From DATHZQ01 sp965216945 (GTDB lineage Bacteria; Actinomycetota; Acidimicrobiia; Spongiisociales; UBA5794): a stretch of DNA of 64,000 nucleotides. Below, piece after piece: positions 40,954-49,190 of this stretch (positions are counted from its first letter, which is position 1; each line of letters opens with the position of its first letter). The stretch lies in contig CBDCGU010000003.1 in the NCBI GenBank assembly GCA_965216945.1, positions 248,001-312,000 of the forward strand, read 5' to 3'. The notes below the pieces were generated by a model. That model was not told where the DNA came from. It did not search any database and saw only the letters and a program-made list of their open reading frames with translations. Both the position numbers and the translations under genes were made by a program.

Positions 40954-43646
40954 GTGCCCTCCACCCGGGGGCCGGGGAACCCGGGATAGGGGATGCGAGT
41001 GTGGTAGTAGCCAATGAGGGCTTCGACCAGCGCTCGCTTGACGTTCGTCAGGTCGCCGAACGTCAGCGCCGACTCGTCGAGCTGACCGTCCTCCAGCTTC
41101 TCGCCAACGATCGAATCCACGAGCTTCGCCAAACTGTCGGCTGTCGGATCCTCCTGCTGAGCCATCGCTCGCGCCGCACCCTCGACGGCGTCCGAGATCA
41201 TCAGGATCGCCATCTCCTTGCGCTGTGGCTTGCGGCCACGATGCCGGAACAGCTTCGGATCGACTGACGGGTCCTCGGCCATGGCCTTGTGATAGAAGTA
41301 CCGCATCAGACCGTTGCCGTGGTGCTGCTGGATGCCGGCGCTCACGTCGGGGGGGATGCGGTACTGCTTCGCCAGACGGAGACCCTCGGTCACGTGGCGC
41401 CGGATGATGACCGCAGATTCGGTCGGATCGAGCTCGTCGTGGGGGTTGGACACACCAAACTGGTTCTCGATGAAGAACTGCGGGTTCTCGGTCTTCCCCA
41501 GATCGTGATAGAACGCCGCCGCCTGGGCCAGCAGCGGGTCGGCGTCGATGGCCCTCGCCGCCCTTCCGGCCAGGTTGCCCACCAGGATGGAGTGGTTGAA
41601 CGTGCCCGGCGCCTTCTCCTCGATGAGGCGCAGCGCCGGATGGTTGCGGTCGGTCAGGTCGAGCAGCGTCACGGTCGTCGTCACCTGGAACAGGTTCTCG
41701 AGGAAGGAGACGAGACCCTGCGCCAGCAGGCCGCCGATCAGCGTGCCCGCCGCACCGAAGATCGCAGCCTGCCATACGCCGTCCTGCCCGTTGAACAGCC
41801 ACGACACGACTCCGGCGACGGGAGCCATGACGGCGGCCGCCAGCACGACGGCCAGCCGCAGCTCGCGCCGCGTCGACACGGCGGACACGAACGCCACCGG
41901 GCTCACCGTGGCGGCCGCTGCGTAGATCGTGAGCGACGGGTCCTGAGTCGTGATCGCTGTGAACATCGCCATCGGCACCGACGTCAGCAGTGCCGTGCGG
42001 GGGTCGTACAGGATGGCGGCCGAGTATCCCAGCAGTGCCGCCGGTATGGCGTAGCCCAGCTCGGGATTCTCCACGCCGCTCGCTTCGGCGATCCTGGCGA
42101 TGAGAGCTGCGATCACCAAGAGGATGCCGAGCAGAGCGATGTGCTTCGGCTGCGACCACTGGGCCGGTGCAATGCGCCACAGGAACAACGCCGCCAGCAG
42201 CACGGCGAGGCCGCCCAGGATGGCGGCGGCTACCCGCGAGGTGCCCGGCTCCGGCTCCAGGAGATTGAGACGCTCGATGGCCTCGAGATGCACCGCGTCG
42301 ATGCGTTCGCCCTGGCTCACGATCGTCTGGCCGTTCTGGTAGACGCGCTCGACCTCGGGCACCGCAGCGGCAGCGTCTTCGGCAGCGGCCTCGGTGGCCG
42401 CCTGATCGACGAAGCTGTTGGGCTCGAGCGACCGCGCCAGCACGGTGGCGGCGGCAGCCTGCAGCTCGTCGATCTGTTCCGATTCGAGCACCGGGAGCAC
42501 GATGCTCGGCGGATTCTGCAGCAGGAAGTTCTGCCTGTCTGGCAGCTGGGAACCACGAATGCCCGGGGCGGCGAGCTGGTCCCCGGCCAGACTGACGATC
42601 TGGTCCTCGAGTTGCTGGAAGAAGCCGTTCTCGCCGTTGGCCTGGAGGCGGAGATGAAGGTCGTAGGCTTCGACCAGTGTCGGGATGGCGTCTCCGTAGA
42701 TGAGGTTCCCCGAGTCCTCGACGGCCTGCACCTGATCTTCGAGCGGCAGAGTCGTGGTCGGCGCCGTCCCGGCAACGGCCGGTGCCACCGTCGTGCTCGT
42801 GGTGGTGCTGCTCGTCGTCGTGGTCTCCTCGCCCGCGGTGGTGTCGGGCGAGGTCTCGACCAGCGGCGGCAACGTCCGGCAGACGGGCTGCGCCGGCAAC
42901 TGGGCGTCCTCGACGGAGGCGTTGACTTCGATGCGCAGGCCGGTACCCACCTCGCCGTCGGGAAGGAGGCAGTCGGCGTTGGCTTCGGTCACCACATTGG
43001 GGTCGCCGGTGAACAACACCGACAGCACGTACTCGTCGCCCGACAGTGCGCTGAGCGACGCCGACTCCAATGCCGGCACGATCACCCACGGATTCGCTAC
43101 GGGATCGACCTCCACGCCGGCGCGGCCCAATCCGGAGCTTGGCTGCTCGTCGAGCGTCACCCCGTCGACGCGCACGGCTTCAGAGAAACGCGGCGTCACG
43201 GCCAGGTCGTACTCCCGGGTCTGCGTCGACTGGTTCTGAACCGTGATCGAATACTCGATGACGAACTCGTTCGGGTTCTCCGTTGCTGCCGGGGACGACG
43301 ACGTGGCTTCGACGAACACCGGCCTTCCTGCGGTTGGAGCCGCCCGCACGTCGCTGAACAACCCGCGAATCTTGGCCTCCACGTTGGAGCGCACCAGCGG
43401 GTCGATGACGTACACGGCCCGCGTGTTGTCGCGTGCTCGCTGCTGGGCCTCCAATGTCGCCTGGGTGTCCGGAACGCTGACGAATCCGTCCGCCGTGTAC
43501 GTCTCGGGGGCGGGATCGCCGATAACGAGGACGGCTGCCGGCTCGGCCTCGGCGCGGCCGACGACGAGCGTCAACCCAACCACAACCACGGTGGCCGTGA
43601 TGATCAGCAGGTTCAGAGCCCACGGGTGGCTCTTGAAGCGGCTCAT
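40950..43646 (-). CDS. seven-helix HD-domain protein, c-di-AMP phosphodiesterase PgpH type
   Basis: 898 residues. One N-terminal membrane segment (LLIITATVVVVGLTLVVGRA), then a large outer 7TMR-HDED domain containing a Thr-rich linker with clustered TTTTSSTT near residue 275. Seven closely spaced helices follow at about residues 470-660. The C-terminal HD phosphohydrolase domain has FNHSILVGNLAGRAARAIDA, AAAFYHDLGKTENPQFF and HVTEGLRLAKQYRIP with ISDAVEGAARAM. PgpH proteins hydrolyse cyclic di-AMP. It sits between phoH and ybeY, its usual place in Gram-positive bacteria. Confidence 0.92.
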   Translation of the reverse strand: MSRFKSHPWALNLLIITATVVVVGLTLVVGRAEAEPAAVLVIGDPAPETYTADGFVSVPDTQATLEAQQRARDNTRAVYVIDPLVRSNVEAKIRGLFSDVRAAPTAGRPVFVEATSSSPAATENPNEFVIEYSITVQNQSTQTREYDLAVTPRFSEAVRVDGVTLDEQPSSGLGRAGVEVDPVANPWVIVPALESASLSALSGDEYVLSVLFTGDPNVVTEANADCLLPDGEVGTGLRIEVNASVEDAQLPAQPVCRTLPPLVETSPDTTAGEETTTTSSTTTSTTVAPAVAGTAPTTTLPLEDQVQAVEDSGNLIYGDAIPTLVEAYDLHLRLQANGENGFFQQLEDQIVSLAGDQLAAPGIRGSQLPDRQNFLLQNPPSIVLPVLESEQIDELQAAAATVLARSLEPNSFVDQAATEAAAEDAAAAVPEVERVYQNGQTIVSQGERIDAVHLEAIERLNLLEPEPGTSRVAAAILGGLAVLLAALFLWRIAPAQWSQPKHIALLGILLVIAALIARIAEASGVENPELGYAIPAALLGYSAAILYDPRTALLTSVPMAMFTAITTQDPSLTIYAAAATVSPVAFVSAVSTRRELRLAVVLAAAVMAPVAGVVSWLFNGQDGVWQAAIFGAAGTLIGGLLAQGLVSFLENLFQVTTTVTLLDLTDRNHPALRLIEEKAPGTFNHSILVGNLAGRAARAIDADPLLAQAAAFYHDLGKTENPQFFIENQFGVSNPHDELDPTESAVIIRRHVTEGLRLAKQYRIPPDVSAGIQQHHGNGLMRYFYHKAMAEDPSVDPKLFRHRGRKPQRKEMAILMISDAVEGAARAMAQQEDPTADSLAKLVDSIVGEKLEDGQLDESALTFGDLTNVKRALVEALIGYYHTRIPYPGFPGPRVEGT

Positions 43647-44632
43647 GACCGGTCCTTCTTGCGGCGGGCCCGCTGCGTCTCGAAGCGCTCGTAGGCTTCA
43701 ACGATCGCAGCGACGATTCGGTGCCGGACGACATCCTCGCCGCGCAGTTCGACGAACTCGATGCCATCGATGTTCCGGAGCACGCCGCCGACCATGCGCA
43801 AGCCGGAGCGTCCGTCTCCGAGATCGACCTGGGTCACGTCCCCGGTGACGACCATCTTCGAGTTGAACCCCATACGGGTGAGGAACATCTTCATCTGCTC
43901 GGGCGACGTGTTCTGCGCCTCGTCGAGCACGATGAAGGCATCGTTGAGGGTCCGCCCGCGCATGTAGGCGAGCGGAGCGATCTCGATGGTCCCGCGTTCC
44001 ATCAGGCGCGCCGTCTCGTCGGGCCCCAGCATCTCGTACAGCGCGTCGTACAGCGGCCGCAAGTACGGGTCGACCTTGGCGGCCAGATCGCCCGGGAGGA
44101 AGCCGAGCCGCTCACCGGCCTCCACCGCGGGACGGCTCAGGATGATGCGGCGTACCAAGCCCGAGAGGAGCGCCTCCACGGCACAGGCCATCGCAAGGTA
44201 GGTCTTGCCCGTTCCGGCCGGGCCCACGCCGAAGATGAGCGTGTTGTCGCGCACCGCATCGACGTAACGCTTCTGTCCGTGGGTCTTGGGACGGACGACA
44301 CGCCCCCGGCCGACCTTGATGGCCTCGGTGAAGATCCCGGACGGCGACGGCACGTCCTTGCGGACCAGATCGATCACCCGCTCCACACGATCTGCGTCGA
44401 GCGTGTGACCCTCCTGGACCAGGATCAACAGCTCGTCGAACACGGTGCGGACCGTCTCGGCGACCGTTTCGTCGCCGTGGATGTCGATCTGGTTGCCGCG
44501 CGCGACGATCCGAACCGCCGGGAAAGCGGATTCGATGAGTCTCAGGTGCGCGTCGGCTTCACCGAGCAAATCGACGATGAGGTGATTGCTCGGCACCTTG
44601 AGACGGATGTCGGCGGCAGAAGGAACGGTCAC
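43643..44632 (-). CDS. phoH: PhoH-family ATPase
   Basis: A 329-residue P-loop protein of the PhoH/PhoL family. Walker A is FGVGPAGTGKTYLAMACAVE and Walker B is NDAFIVLDEAQNTSPEQMKM, followed by TGDVTQVDLGDGRSGLRMV. An N-terminal KH-like region precedes it (RIVARGNQIDIHGDETVAET). PhoH proteins are RNA-associated ATPases often linked to YbeY. GTG at 44632 is chosen because residues upstream look like leader sequence; TTG at 44689 is possible. The stop overlaps the pgpH start by ATGA. Confidence 0.93.
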   Translation of the reverse strand: MTVPSAADIRLKVPSNHLIVDLLGEADAHLRLIESAFPAVRIVARGNQIDIHGDETVAETVRTVFDELLILVQEGHTLDADRVERVIDLVRKDVPSPSGIFTEAIKVGRGRVVRPKTHGQKRYVDAVRDNTLIFGVGPAGTGKTYLAMACAVEALLSGLVRRIILSRPAVEAGERLGFLPGDLAAKVDPYLRPLYDALYEMLGPDETARLMERGTIEIAPLAYMRGRTLNDAFIVLDEAQNTSPEQMKMFLTRMGFNSKMVVTGDVTQVDLGDGRSGLRMVGGVLRNIDGIEFVELRGEDVVRHRIVAAIVEAYERFETQRARRKKDRS

Positions 44633-44755
44633 CACAACTCGCTCATGGGGCACAGAGGAAATGCGTCGTGAGACGCATCGGGAGGTCAAGAGTATATCGG
44701 CATCGGCGAGAACGGGAAGAATGGGGGGAGATAGCCGAATGGTCCGTTTTGGGCG

Positions 44756-45418
44756 TCATCGGGCCGTCAGCGTCGCCGCAACGAGGGTGGCGGCGGCGAT
44801 GGCCGCCGTCTCGGTACGCAGAATCCGCGGGCCCAGCCCGAGTCGCGGTGCATCGGGAGCCTCGTCCGCGGCAAAGCCGGCCTCGGGGCCGATGGCGATG
44901 GTCACCGGAGGTTCCAGCACGAGTTGCCGTACCGGCAAGCCGCCGGGCTCGGCAACGATGAGGGCTCGGGTTGGAGCGAGCTCGGCCCACGTGCTCGGGC
45001 CGGCAACGGTCATGAGGTGAGCGCCGCGGGACTGCTGCAAGGCGCCAACCGCCCAAGCTTCTGCCTTGCCCTGCTTGGGAATGCGTCCTGTGGAGTGCTG
45101 CGTCACCAGCCAGCGGATCTCCGCCACGCCGAGCTCGGCACACTTCTCGACGAGGAACCGGGTCCGTTGCGCCACGTGAGGAGCGGCTACGGCCAGCCGT
45201 ACCGCAGGCGGGGGCGCCACGGCATCTTCCTCACCACGCTCGATGCGACCGGAGCGATAGACGCCGCTGCCGACCAGGCCCATGCCGTCGGTGTACGAGA
45301 CCACCGCGCCATGACTCGTCCGCAAGACCTGCTCGAGATGGTGACGGACGGCGTCCGGCACCGGCACCACATCCCCGGGCCATGGCGGCGGCAGGTAGAC
45401 GTGCGGCGTGTGGCCCAC
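44756..45418 (-). CDS. rsmE: 16S rRNA (uracil1498-N3)-methyltransferase RsmE
   Basis: A 220-residue SPOUT methyltransferase. The N-terminal PUA-like part ends near residue 70. The catalytic part has RTRFLVEKCAELGVAEIRWL, the substrate loop QQSRGAHLMTV, VTIAIGPEAGFAADE and the knot motif LGLGPRILRTETAAIAAATL. Slightly shorter than the usual 240 residues. The order dnaJ-rsmE-phoH is common in Gram-positive bacteria. Confidence 0.92.
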   Translation of the reverse strand: MGHTPHVYLPPPWPGDVVPVPDAVRHHLEQVLRTSHGAVVSYTDGMGLVGSGVYRSGRIERGEEDAVAPPPAVRLAVAAPHVAQRTRFLVEKCAELGVAEIRWLVTQHSTGRIPKQGKAEAWAVGALQQSRGAHLMTVAGPSTWAELAPTRALIVAEPGGLPVRQLVLEPPVTIAIGPEAGFAADEAPDAPRLGLGPRILRTETAAIAAATLVAATLTAR

Positions 45419-45518
45419 TAGAAGGCTGGACGTGCGCCGGTAAAGGACCGCAATACGGTGTCATCCACCGTCATTCACCCCTAGATTCTCTTGCTGGGGT
45501 CCCATCCCTCAGCACCCT

Positions 45519-46607
45519 CTAACCGGTGCGGAAACGGCGCTTCCGCCGGCGGGAGGCCGGCTCCTCACCGTGGAGTTCGCCGAAGTGGCGCAACGCATCC
45601 TCCTGCTCCTTGGTCAGCTCCGTGGGAACGGCGACCTCCACCTCGACCAGCAGGTCGCCGCGCCCGCGGCGGCGCAGCCGAGGCATACCCTGCTTGCTCA
45701 GCCGGAAGACCGAACCGGGTTGGGTCCCGGCCGGAATGTCGAGATCCATCGTCGTGCCGCCGATGAGAGGCACGGTCACCTCGGCACCGAGAGTCGCCTC
45801 GGACAGACCGAGCCGGATGCGATGGTGGAGATCGTCGCCGAGGCGGTTGAACCGTTCGTCGGCGCCGATGCGCACCTCGACGTAGAGATCGCCGGCGGGA
45901 GCACCGCGCTCGCCCGCACCTCCACGGGCATTCAGGCGCAGACGGGTTCCGTCGTCAACGCCCGCAGGGATCTCCACGGTGACGGTGTGCTCGTCGTCCA
46001 CCCGTCCGGCGCCGCGACACATCTCGCACGGCGTGTCGATCACCGAGCCACTTCCCCCACAGGTCGTACATTCGGTGACCGTCATCATCGAGCCGAGGAA
46101 CGTGTTGCGCGCCACCTGCACCTGCCCGGCTCCACCGCACGTGCTGCAGCGTGCCGGGCTCGAGCCCGGTGCCGCTCCCGTCCCCGCACACTCCGAACAG
46201 CCGGCGGCTGCTAGGTAGGTGACTTCCCGGCTCACCCCTGCGGCAGCCTCGTCGAGCGTCAGCGCCACCGTGACCGCGACGTCACGGCCACGGCGCGGCC
46301 CGCCCCGGCGCACGCCGCCGAACCCGAAGCCGCCGCCCCCGAAGAACTGCTGCAGGATCTCGTCGAGCCCGGCGAATTGGCTGAAGAGATCGCCGCCGAA
46401 CGTCTCACCACGGTCGTATGCCGCTCGTTTCTGGGGATCCGACAGCACCTCGTAGGCCTGGGCGATCTCACGGAAACGCTCCTCGGCCGCCGGATCGTCC
46501 GGATTTGCGTCGGGATGGGTGTCACGCGCCAATTGACGGAAGCGCTTCTTGATCTCGTCCTGGGGGGCGTCGCGCGACACGCCCAGGATGTCGTAATAGT
46601 CCTTCAT
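45519..46607 (-). CDS. dnaJ: chaperone DnaJ
   Basis: A 362-residue type I DnaJ, the J-domain co-chaperone of DnaK. The J domain has DYYDILGVSRDAPQDEIKKR and the HPD motif in LARDTHPDANPD. It is followed by a Gly/Phe-rich stretch (FFGGGGFGFGGVRRGG), four zinc-binding repeats (CSECAGTG, CSTCGGAG, CTTCGGSG, CEMCRGAG) and the two C-terminal barrels. The start overlaps the hrcA stop by ATGA, so it is controlled by the CIRCE element in front of hrcA. Confidence 0.97.
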   Translation of the reverse strand: MKDYYDILGVSRDAPQDEIKKRFRQLARDTHPDANPDDPAAEERFREIAQAYEVLSDPQKRAAYDRGETFGGDLFSQFAGLDEILQQFFGGGGFGFGGVRRGGPRRGRDVAVTVALTLDEAAAGVSREVTYLAAAGCSECAGTGAAPGSSPARCSTCGGAGQVQVARNTFLGSMMTVTECTTCGGSGSVIDTPCEMCRGAGRVDDEHTVTVEIPAGVDDGTRLRLNARGGAGERGAPAGDLYVEVRIGADERFNRLGDDLHHRIRLGLSEATLGAEVTVPLIGGTTMDLDIPAGTQPGSVFRLSKQGMPRLRRRGRGDLLVEVEVAVPTELTKEQEDALRHFGELHGEEPASRRRKRRFRTG

Positions 46608-47605
46608 CGACCCAGGGAATCGCCGAGGTTGTCGCCGACCTCTTCGACGATCTTGATCGTACGCCGGTAGTCCATACGCATCGGTCCCAGCACGCCGACC
46701 CGGCCGCTGCCGTGATCTCCGCCGTCGTACGCAGCGGACACCACGGCGAGATCGATGTCGCTCACCCCCATCTCACTGCTCAGACGCACGGTCGTGTCGT
46801 CCGATTCGTCGTCGAGCAGCTTGCGAAGCGAATCGTCCTGATCGAGGAGGCCGAGGATGCGATGCACGTGTGCCAGGTCGTGCCACAGCTCGGCGAGCTG
46901 GGCCGTACCGCCGACGTAGACCTCGCGCGTGGAGTCCTCGGCACCGCACAGCGCTCTGCCGACCGCCTTGGTGACGTGGAGCACCTCGGTGGGAATCAGA
47001 TCTGCCGGCAGCTTCTCGATGCGCTCGACGGCGGCGGCGATCGGCTGGCGATCCAACGCCTGGACGAGCAATGTCTCCGCCTCCTCCAATCCGCGCTCCG
47101 ATGGGACGACAGGTAGCGGTACGACGTTCTGGCTGACCCGACCCGAGGCCGAGACCGTCACCGCAAGGACGACGTTCTCGGCGAGCGGTACAAGGTGGAA
47201 TGCCCTCACGGATTCGCCGGCAAAACCGGGCCCGATGACGACGGCCGGGTAGTGGCTGAGATCCGACAGAAGGCCCGACGTCTCCTTGAGGAGGCGGCTG
47301 AGCTCACGATGCACGTCTGTGAAGAAGGACTCGATGCGGCTGCGCGTCGCCGAGCGCAGACGCCCGGGGGAAGCATGGTCCACGTAGAACCGGTAGCCCT
47401 GGGGCGTCGGGATGCGACCGGCCGAGGTGTAGGGCTGTTCCACGAATCCGTAAGACTCGAGACGGGAGAGATCGTTGCGGATGGTCGCCGACGATACGGC
47501 GAGGCCGCTCCGCTGCAGCACCGCGTTCGAACTCACCGGCTGTCCGGTGGTGATGTACTCCTCGACGAGCGCTTGGAGCACGGCTGTTCGTCGGTCATCC
47601 AGCAT
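46604..47605 (-). CDS. hrcA: heat-inducible repressor HrcA
   Basis: A 333-residue repressor of the CIRCE regulon. The N-terminal winged helix is LDDRRTAVLQALVEEYITTG, QPVSSNAVLQRSGLAVSSAT, IRNDLSRLESYGFVEQPYTS, AGRIPTPQGYRFYVD. The GAF-like and dimerisation parts follow (AVVIGPGFAGESVRAFHLVP, GSGRVGVLGPMRMDYRRTIK). Normal length. It acts on the CIRCE site 31 bp upstream of its own start and so controls hrcA-dnaJ. Confidence 0.96.
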   Translation of the reverse strand: MLDDRRTAVLQALVEEYITTGQPVSSNAVLQRSGLAVSSATIRNDLSRLESYGFVEQPYTSAGRIPTPQGYRFYVDHASPGRLRSATRSRIESFFTDVHRELSRLLKETSGLLSDLSHYPAVVIGPGFAGESVRAFHLVPLAENVVLAVTVSASGRVSQNVVPLPVVPSERGLEEAETLLVQALDRQPIAAAVERIEKLPADLIPTEVLHVTKAVGRALCGAEDSTREVYVGGTAQLAELWHDLAHVHRILGLLDQDDSLRKLLDDESDDTTVRLSSEMGVSDIDLAVVSAAYDGGDHGSGRVGVLGPMRMDYRRTIKIVEEVGDNLGDSLGR

Positions 47606-47635
47606 GCCAGCAAATTAGCACCGATGGACCGCGTA

Positions 47636-47662
47636 TTAGCACTCTCCGACCGAGAGTGATAA
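47636..47662. promoter_or_regulatory. CIRCE operator
   Basis: TTAGCACTC - 9 bp - GAGTGATAA. The consensus is TTAGCACTC-N9-GAGTGCTAA, so one base differs. It lies 31 bp upstream of hrcA, where HrcA represses the heat-shock operon. Confidence 0.93.
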
Positions 47663-47836
47663 GAGGCCCGTGGCAACACCGCGATGAGCCGCGAGGCGAA
47701 GCGCCAACAAAGCGGGGCCCCGCAACGGACTTGGCGGAGAACGCTCTGACGGAGTCGAAGTACCGAGGCCCTGGTCACAATCCAAGCCTTGTTGTTCCGT
47801 GCCCCTACGATCCAGCGAGTCGTCGAGGTGGGTGAA

Positions 47837-48355
47837 ATGATGTCGACGTGGAGATCTCCGACGTGGGGGCCCTGGCTGTTTCGTGTCGTGATAGGCGTTG
47901 TCGCAGCGAGTCTCGCTGTCTCTGCCTGCGGGCCGATCTTTGCCTATGACTTCCCGTTCTCTGGTGCCGTGCTCGTCGAAGACGGCGAGATAACGGTATT
48001 GGTGGTCGATTGCCCGGAGGGGTCGTTGGAGTCGTTCACGGTGTACGTGGACGAACTGGTTGTGTGGAGCATCGAGCGGTCGCAAGGATTGCCGGGTCTC
48101 GTCATGGGTCCCAACATCGTGGAGTTGGTGTACGGGGAACGCCCCGACGGCTACGAAGAGGTGGTCCCAGCACTCGATCTGTCGGATGTGTCCGGCGACC
48201 TTCGAGTGGAGTGGCAGAACACGGGCAACCAGCAGGTCGGGCCCAACGGTTTCGGCCACTACACCCTCAGCAACGGCGATGTGGAATCGGTCGTCGACGA
48301 GTCCAGGGACAGCTTCGAACGGTTCAGCCGTCGCAACTGCGCAGCAACCACGTAG
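47837..48355 (+). CDS. small secreted lipoprotein, paralogue of the one at 0.9 kb
   Basis: 172 residues. ATG at 47837 has GAGGTGGG before it. The lipobox is VVAASLAVSAC. The mature domain has VVWSIERSQGLPGLVMGPNI, VYGERPDGYEEVVPALDL, LRVEWQNTGNQQVGPNGFGH and ends with SRRNCAATT. The order VVLW/VVWS, YG-xx-P(N/D)GYE-VV, V-W, P-GFG and final Cys matches the lipoprotein at 908-1402. In both places a remnant of the same hydrolase domain follows on the other strand. Function unknown; expected at the outer face of the membrane. Confidence 0.78.
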   Translation: MMSTWRSPTWGPWLFRVVIGVVAASLAVSACGPIFAYDFPFSGAVLVEDGEITVLVVDCPEGSLESFTVYVDELVVWSIERSQGLPGLVMGPNIVELVYGERPDGYEEVVPALDLSDVSGDLRVEWQNTGNQQVGPNGFGHYTLSNGDVESVVDESRDSFERFSRRNCAATT

Positions 48356-48403
48356 GTGCCGGCCCCCAGCGTGTCCAGACCCCGCTGCCGGACGCCCAAA
48401 CCG

Positions 48404-48490
48404 GGGCCATGGGGAGCCGACTTCGGCGGGACGCAGTGGGTCCCCGATCGGCAGCAGCCGCACGGCCGCCACGAACTCGGCCGAGCACGA
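48404..48490 (-). pseudogene. remnant of hydrolase C-terminal domain, second copy
   Basis: On the minus strand, AEFVAAVRLLPIGDPL then RPAEVGSPWP (last 18 residues at 48457-48404) match the remnant at 1680-1733. Those 18 residues are identical in both copies although the DNA differs at seven codons, each change silent, so this was once selected coding sequence. No start, catalytic part or full domain is left. It lies 48 bp beyond the paralogous lipoprotein gene. Confidence 0.65.
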
Positions 48491-48680
48491 GACCCATGAG
48501 CCGTAGCACTTTGCCGATGCGGACCAGACAGGGTGGGCGCCGTTTGCGATCTCGGATACGATCAACGGTCTGATCCAATGGGCCCGAGACAAGGGGCTTC
48601 TGCAACGACAACCCCGTTTGAGAAACGCGGGCGGCTGGCCGGTGATACCGGTGACCTCCTATCACCGTGGGGGATCAGCG

Positions 48681-49046
48681 ATGTTTGGAAGTAGACAACG
48701 GCTTTGGTTCAGGCTTGGGGCGTTTGTCGTCTTTGTCGGAGTGCTCATGTCGGGGTGCGCAGACCAAGGATTCGTCGGAACCCTGGTGAACCCATGCAAT
48801 CATGACGTCGAGTTCTACTGGCAAGAGGTACCGTCAGACGCCACGACGTCAGGGTCGCCCGTAACAATCCGATTGGTGGCGGCGCAGAGCCACGGAGCGG
48901 TAGTTGAACTTCCGAGTGACTTCGATGTGCTGGTGCCGGTGCCGGAGCTGGGTTGGAGTGAGCGCTGGGTGTCCGCGCGGGCGGGTGACGAACGGACCTT
49001 CACCATTCCAACGGAGCTATGCGAACCAAGCCACGACTCCGGTTAG
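48681..49046 (+). CDS. small secreted lipoprotein, unrelated sequence
   Basis: 121 residues with a lipobox (GAFVVFVGVLMSGC) and a mature part that includes NPCNHDVEFYWQEVPSD, VTIRLVAAQSHGAVVELP and TELCEPSHDSG. ATG at 48681 follows GTGGGGGAT. Two cysteines in the mature part could form a disulfide. No family is recognised, and it lacks the GYE and GFG landmarks of the other two lipoproteins. It lies in the same accessory patch and ends 144 bp before hemW; I see nothing firm in that gap. Confidence 0.65.
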   Translation: MFGSRQRLWFRLGAFVVFVGVLMSGCADQGFVGTLVNPCNHDVEFYWQEVPSDATTSGSPVTIRLVAAQSHGAVVELPSDFDVLVPVPELGWSERWVSARAGDERTFTIPTELCEPSHDSG

Positions 49047-49190
49047 CCATCGGCACGCCTGCGCCCCTTGGACGAGGCGCATGATCTGCCCAGCGTTGTG
49101 GCATCGCCGGTGCGGCTCACGTGGAGCGACTCGCCTGTGAGGAACGCCTCCCTCAGCGCCCGCATGAAACGGTGGATCACGTCCGGCGCA

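Noticed and set aside
41289..43694. 801-codon open frame opposite pgpH
   Set aside because: The opposite strand encodes a well-defined HD-domain protein; this frame is an antisense artefact.
48500..48680. Plus-strand frame reading FADADQTGWAPFAISDTING before the third lipoprotein
   Set aside because: It looks protein-like but starts after a stop, has no ribosome site and runs into the lipoprotein frame; no family match by eye.
48992..49190. Possible small minus-strand ORF (MRALREAFLTGESLHVSRTG) after hemW
   Set aside because: No ribosome site and no recognisable family; too short to support.
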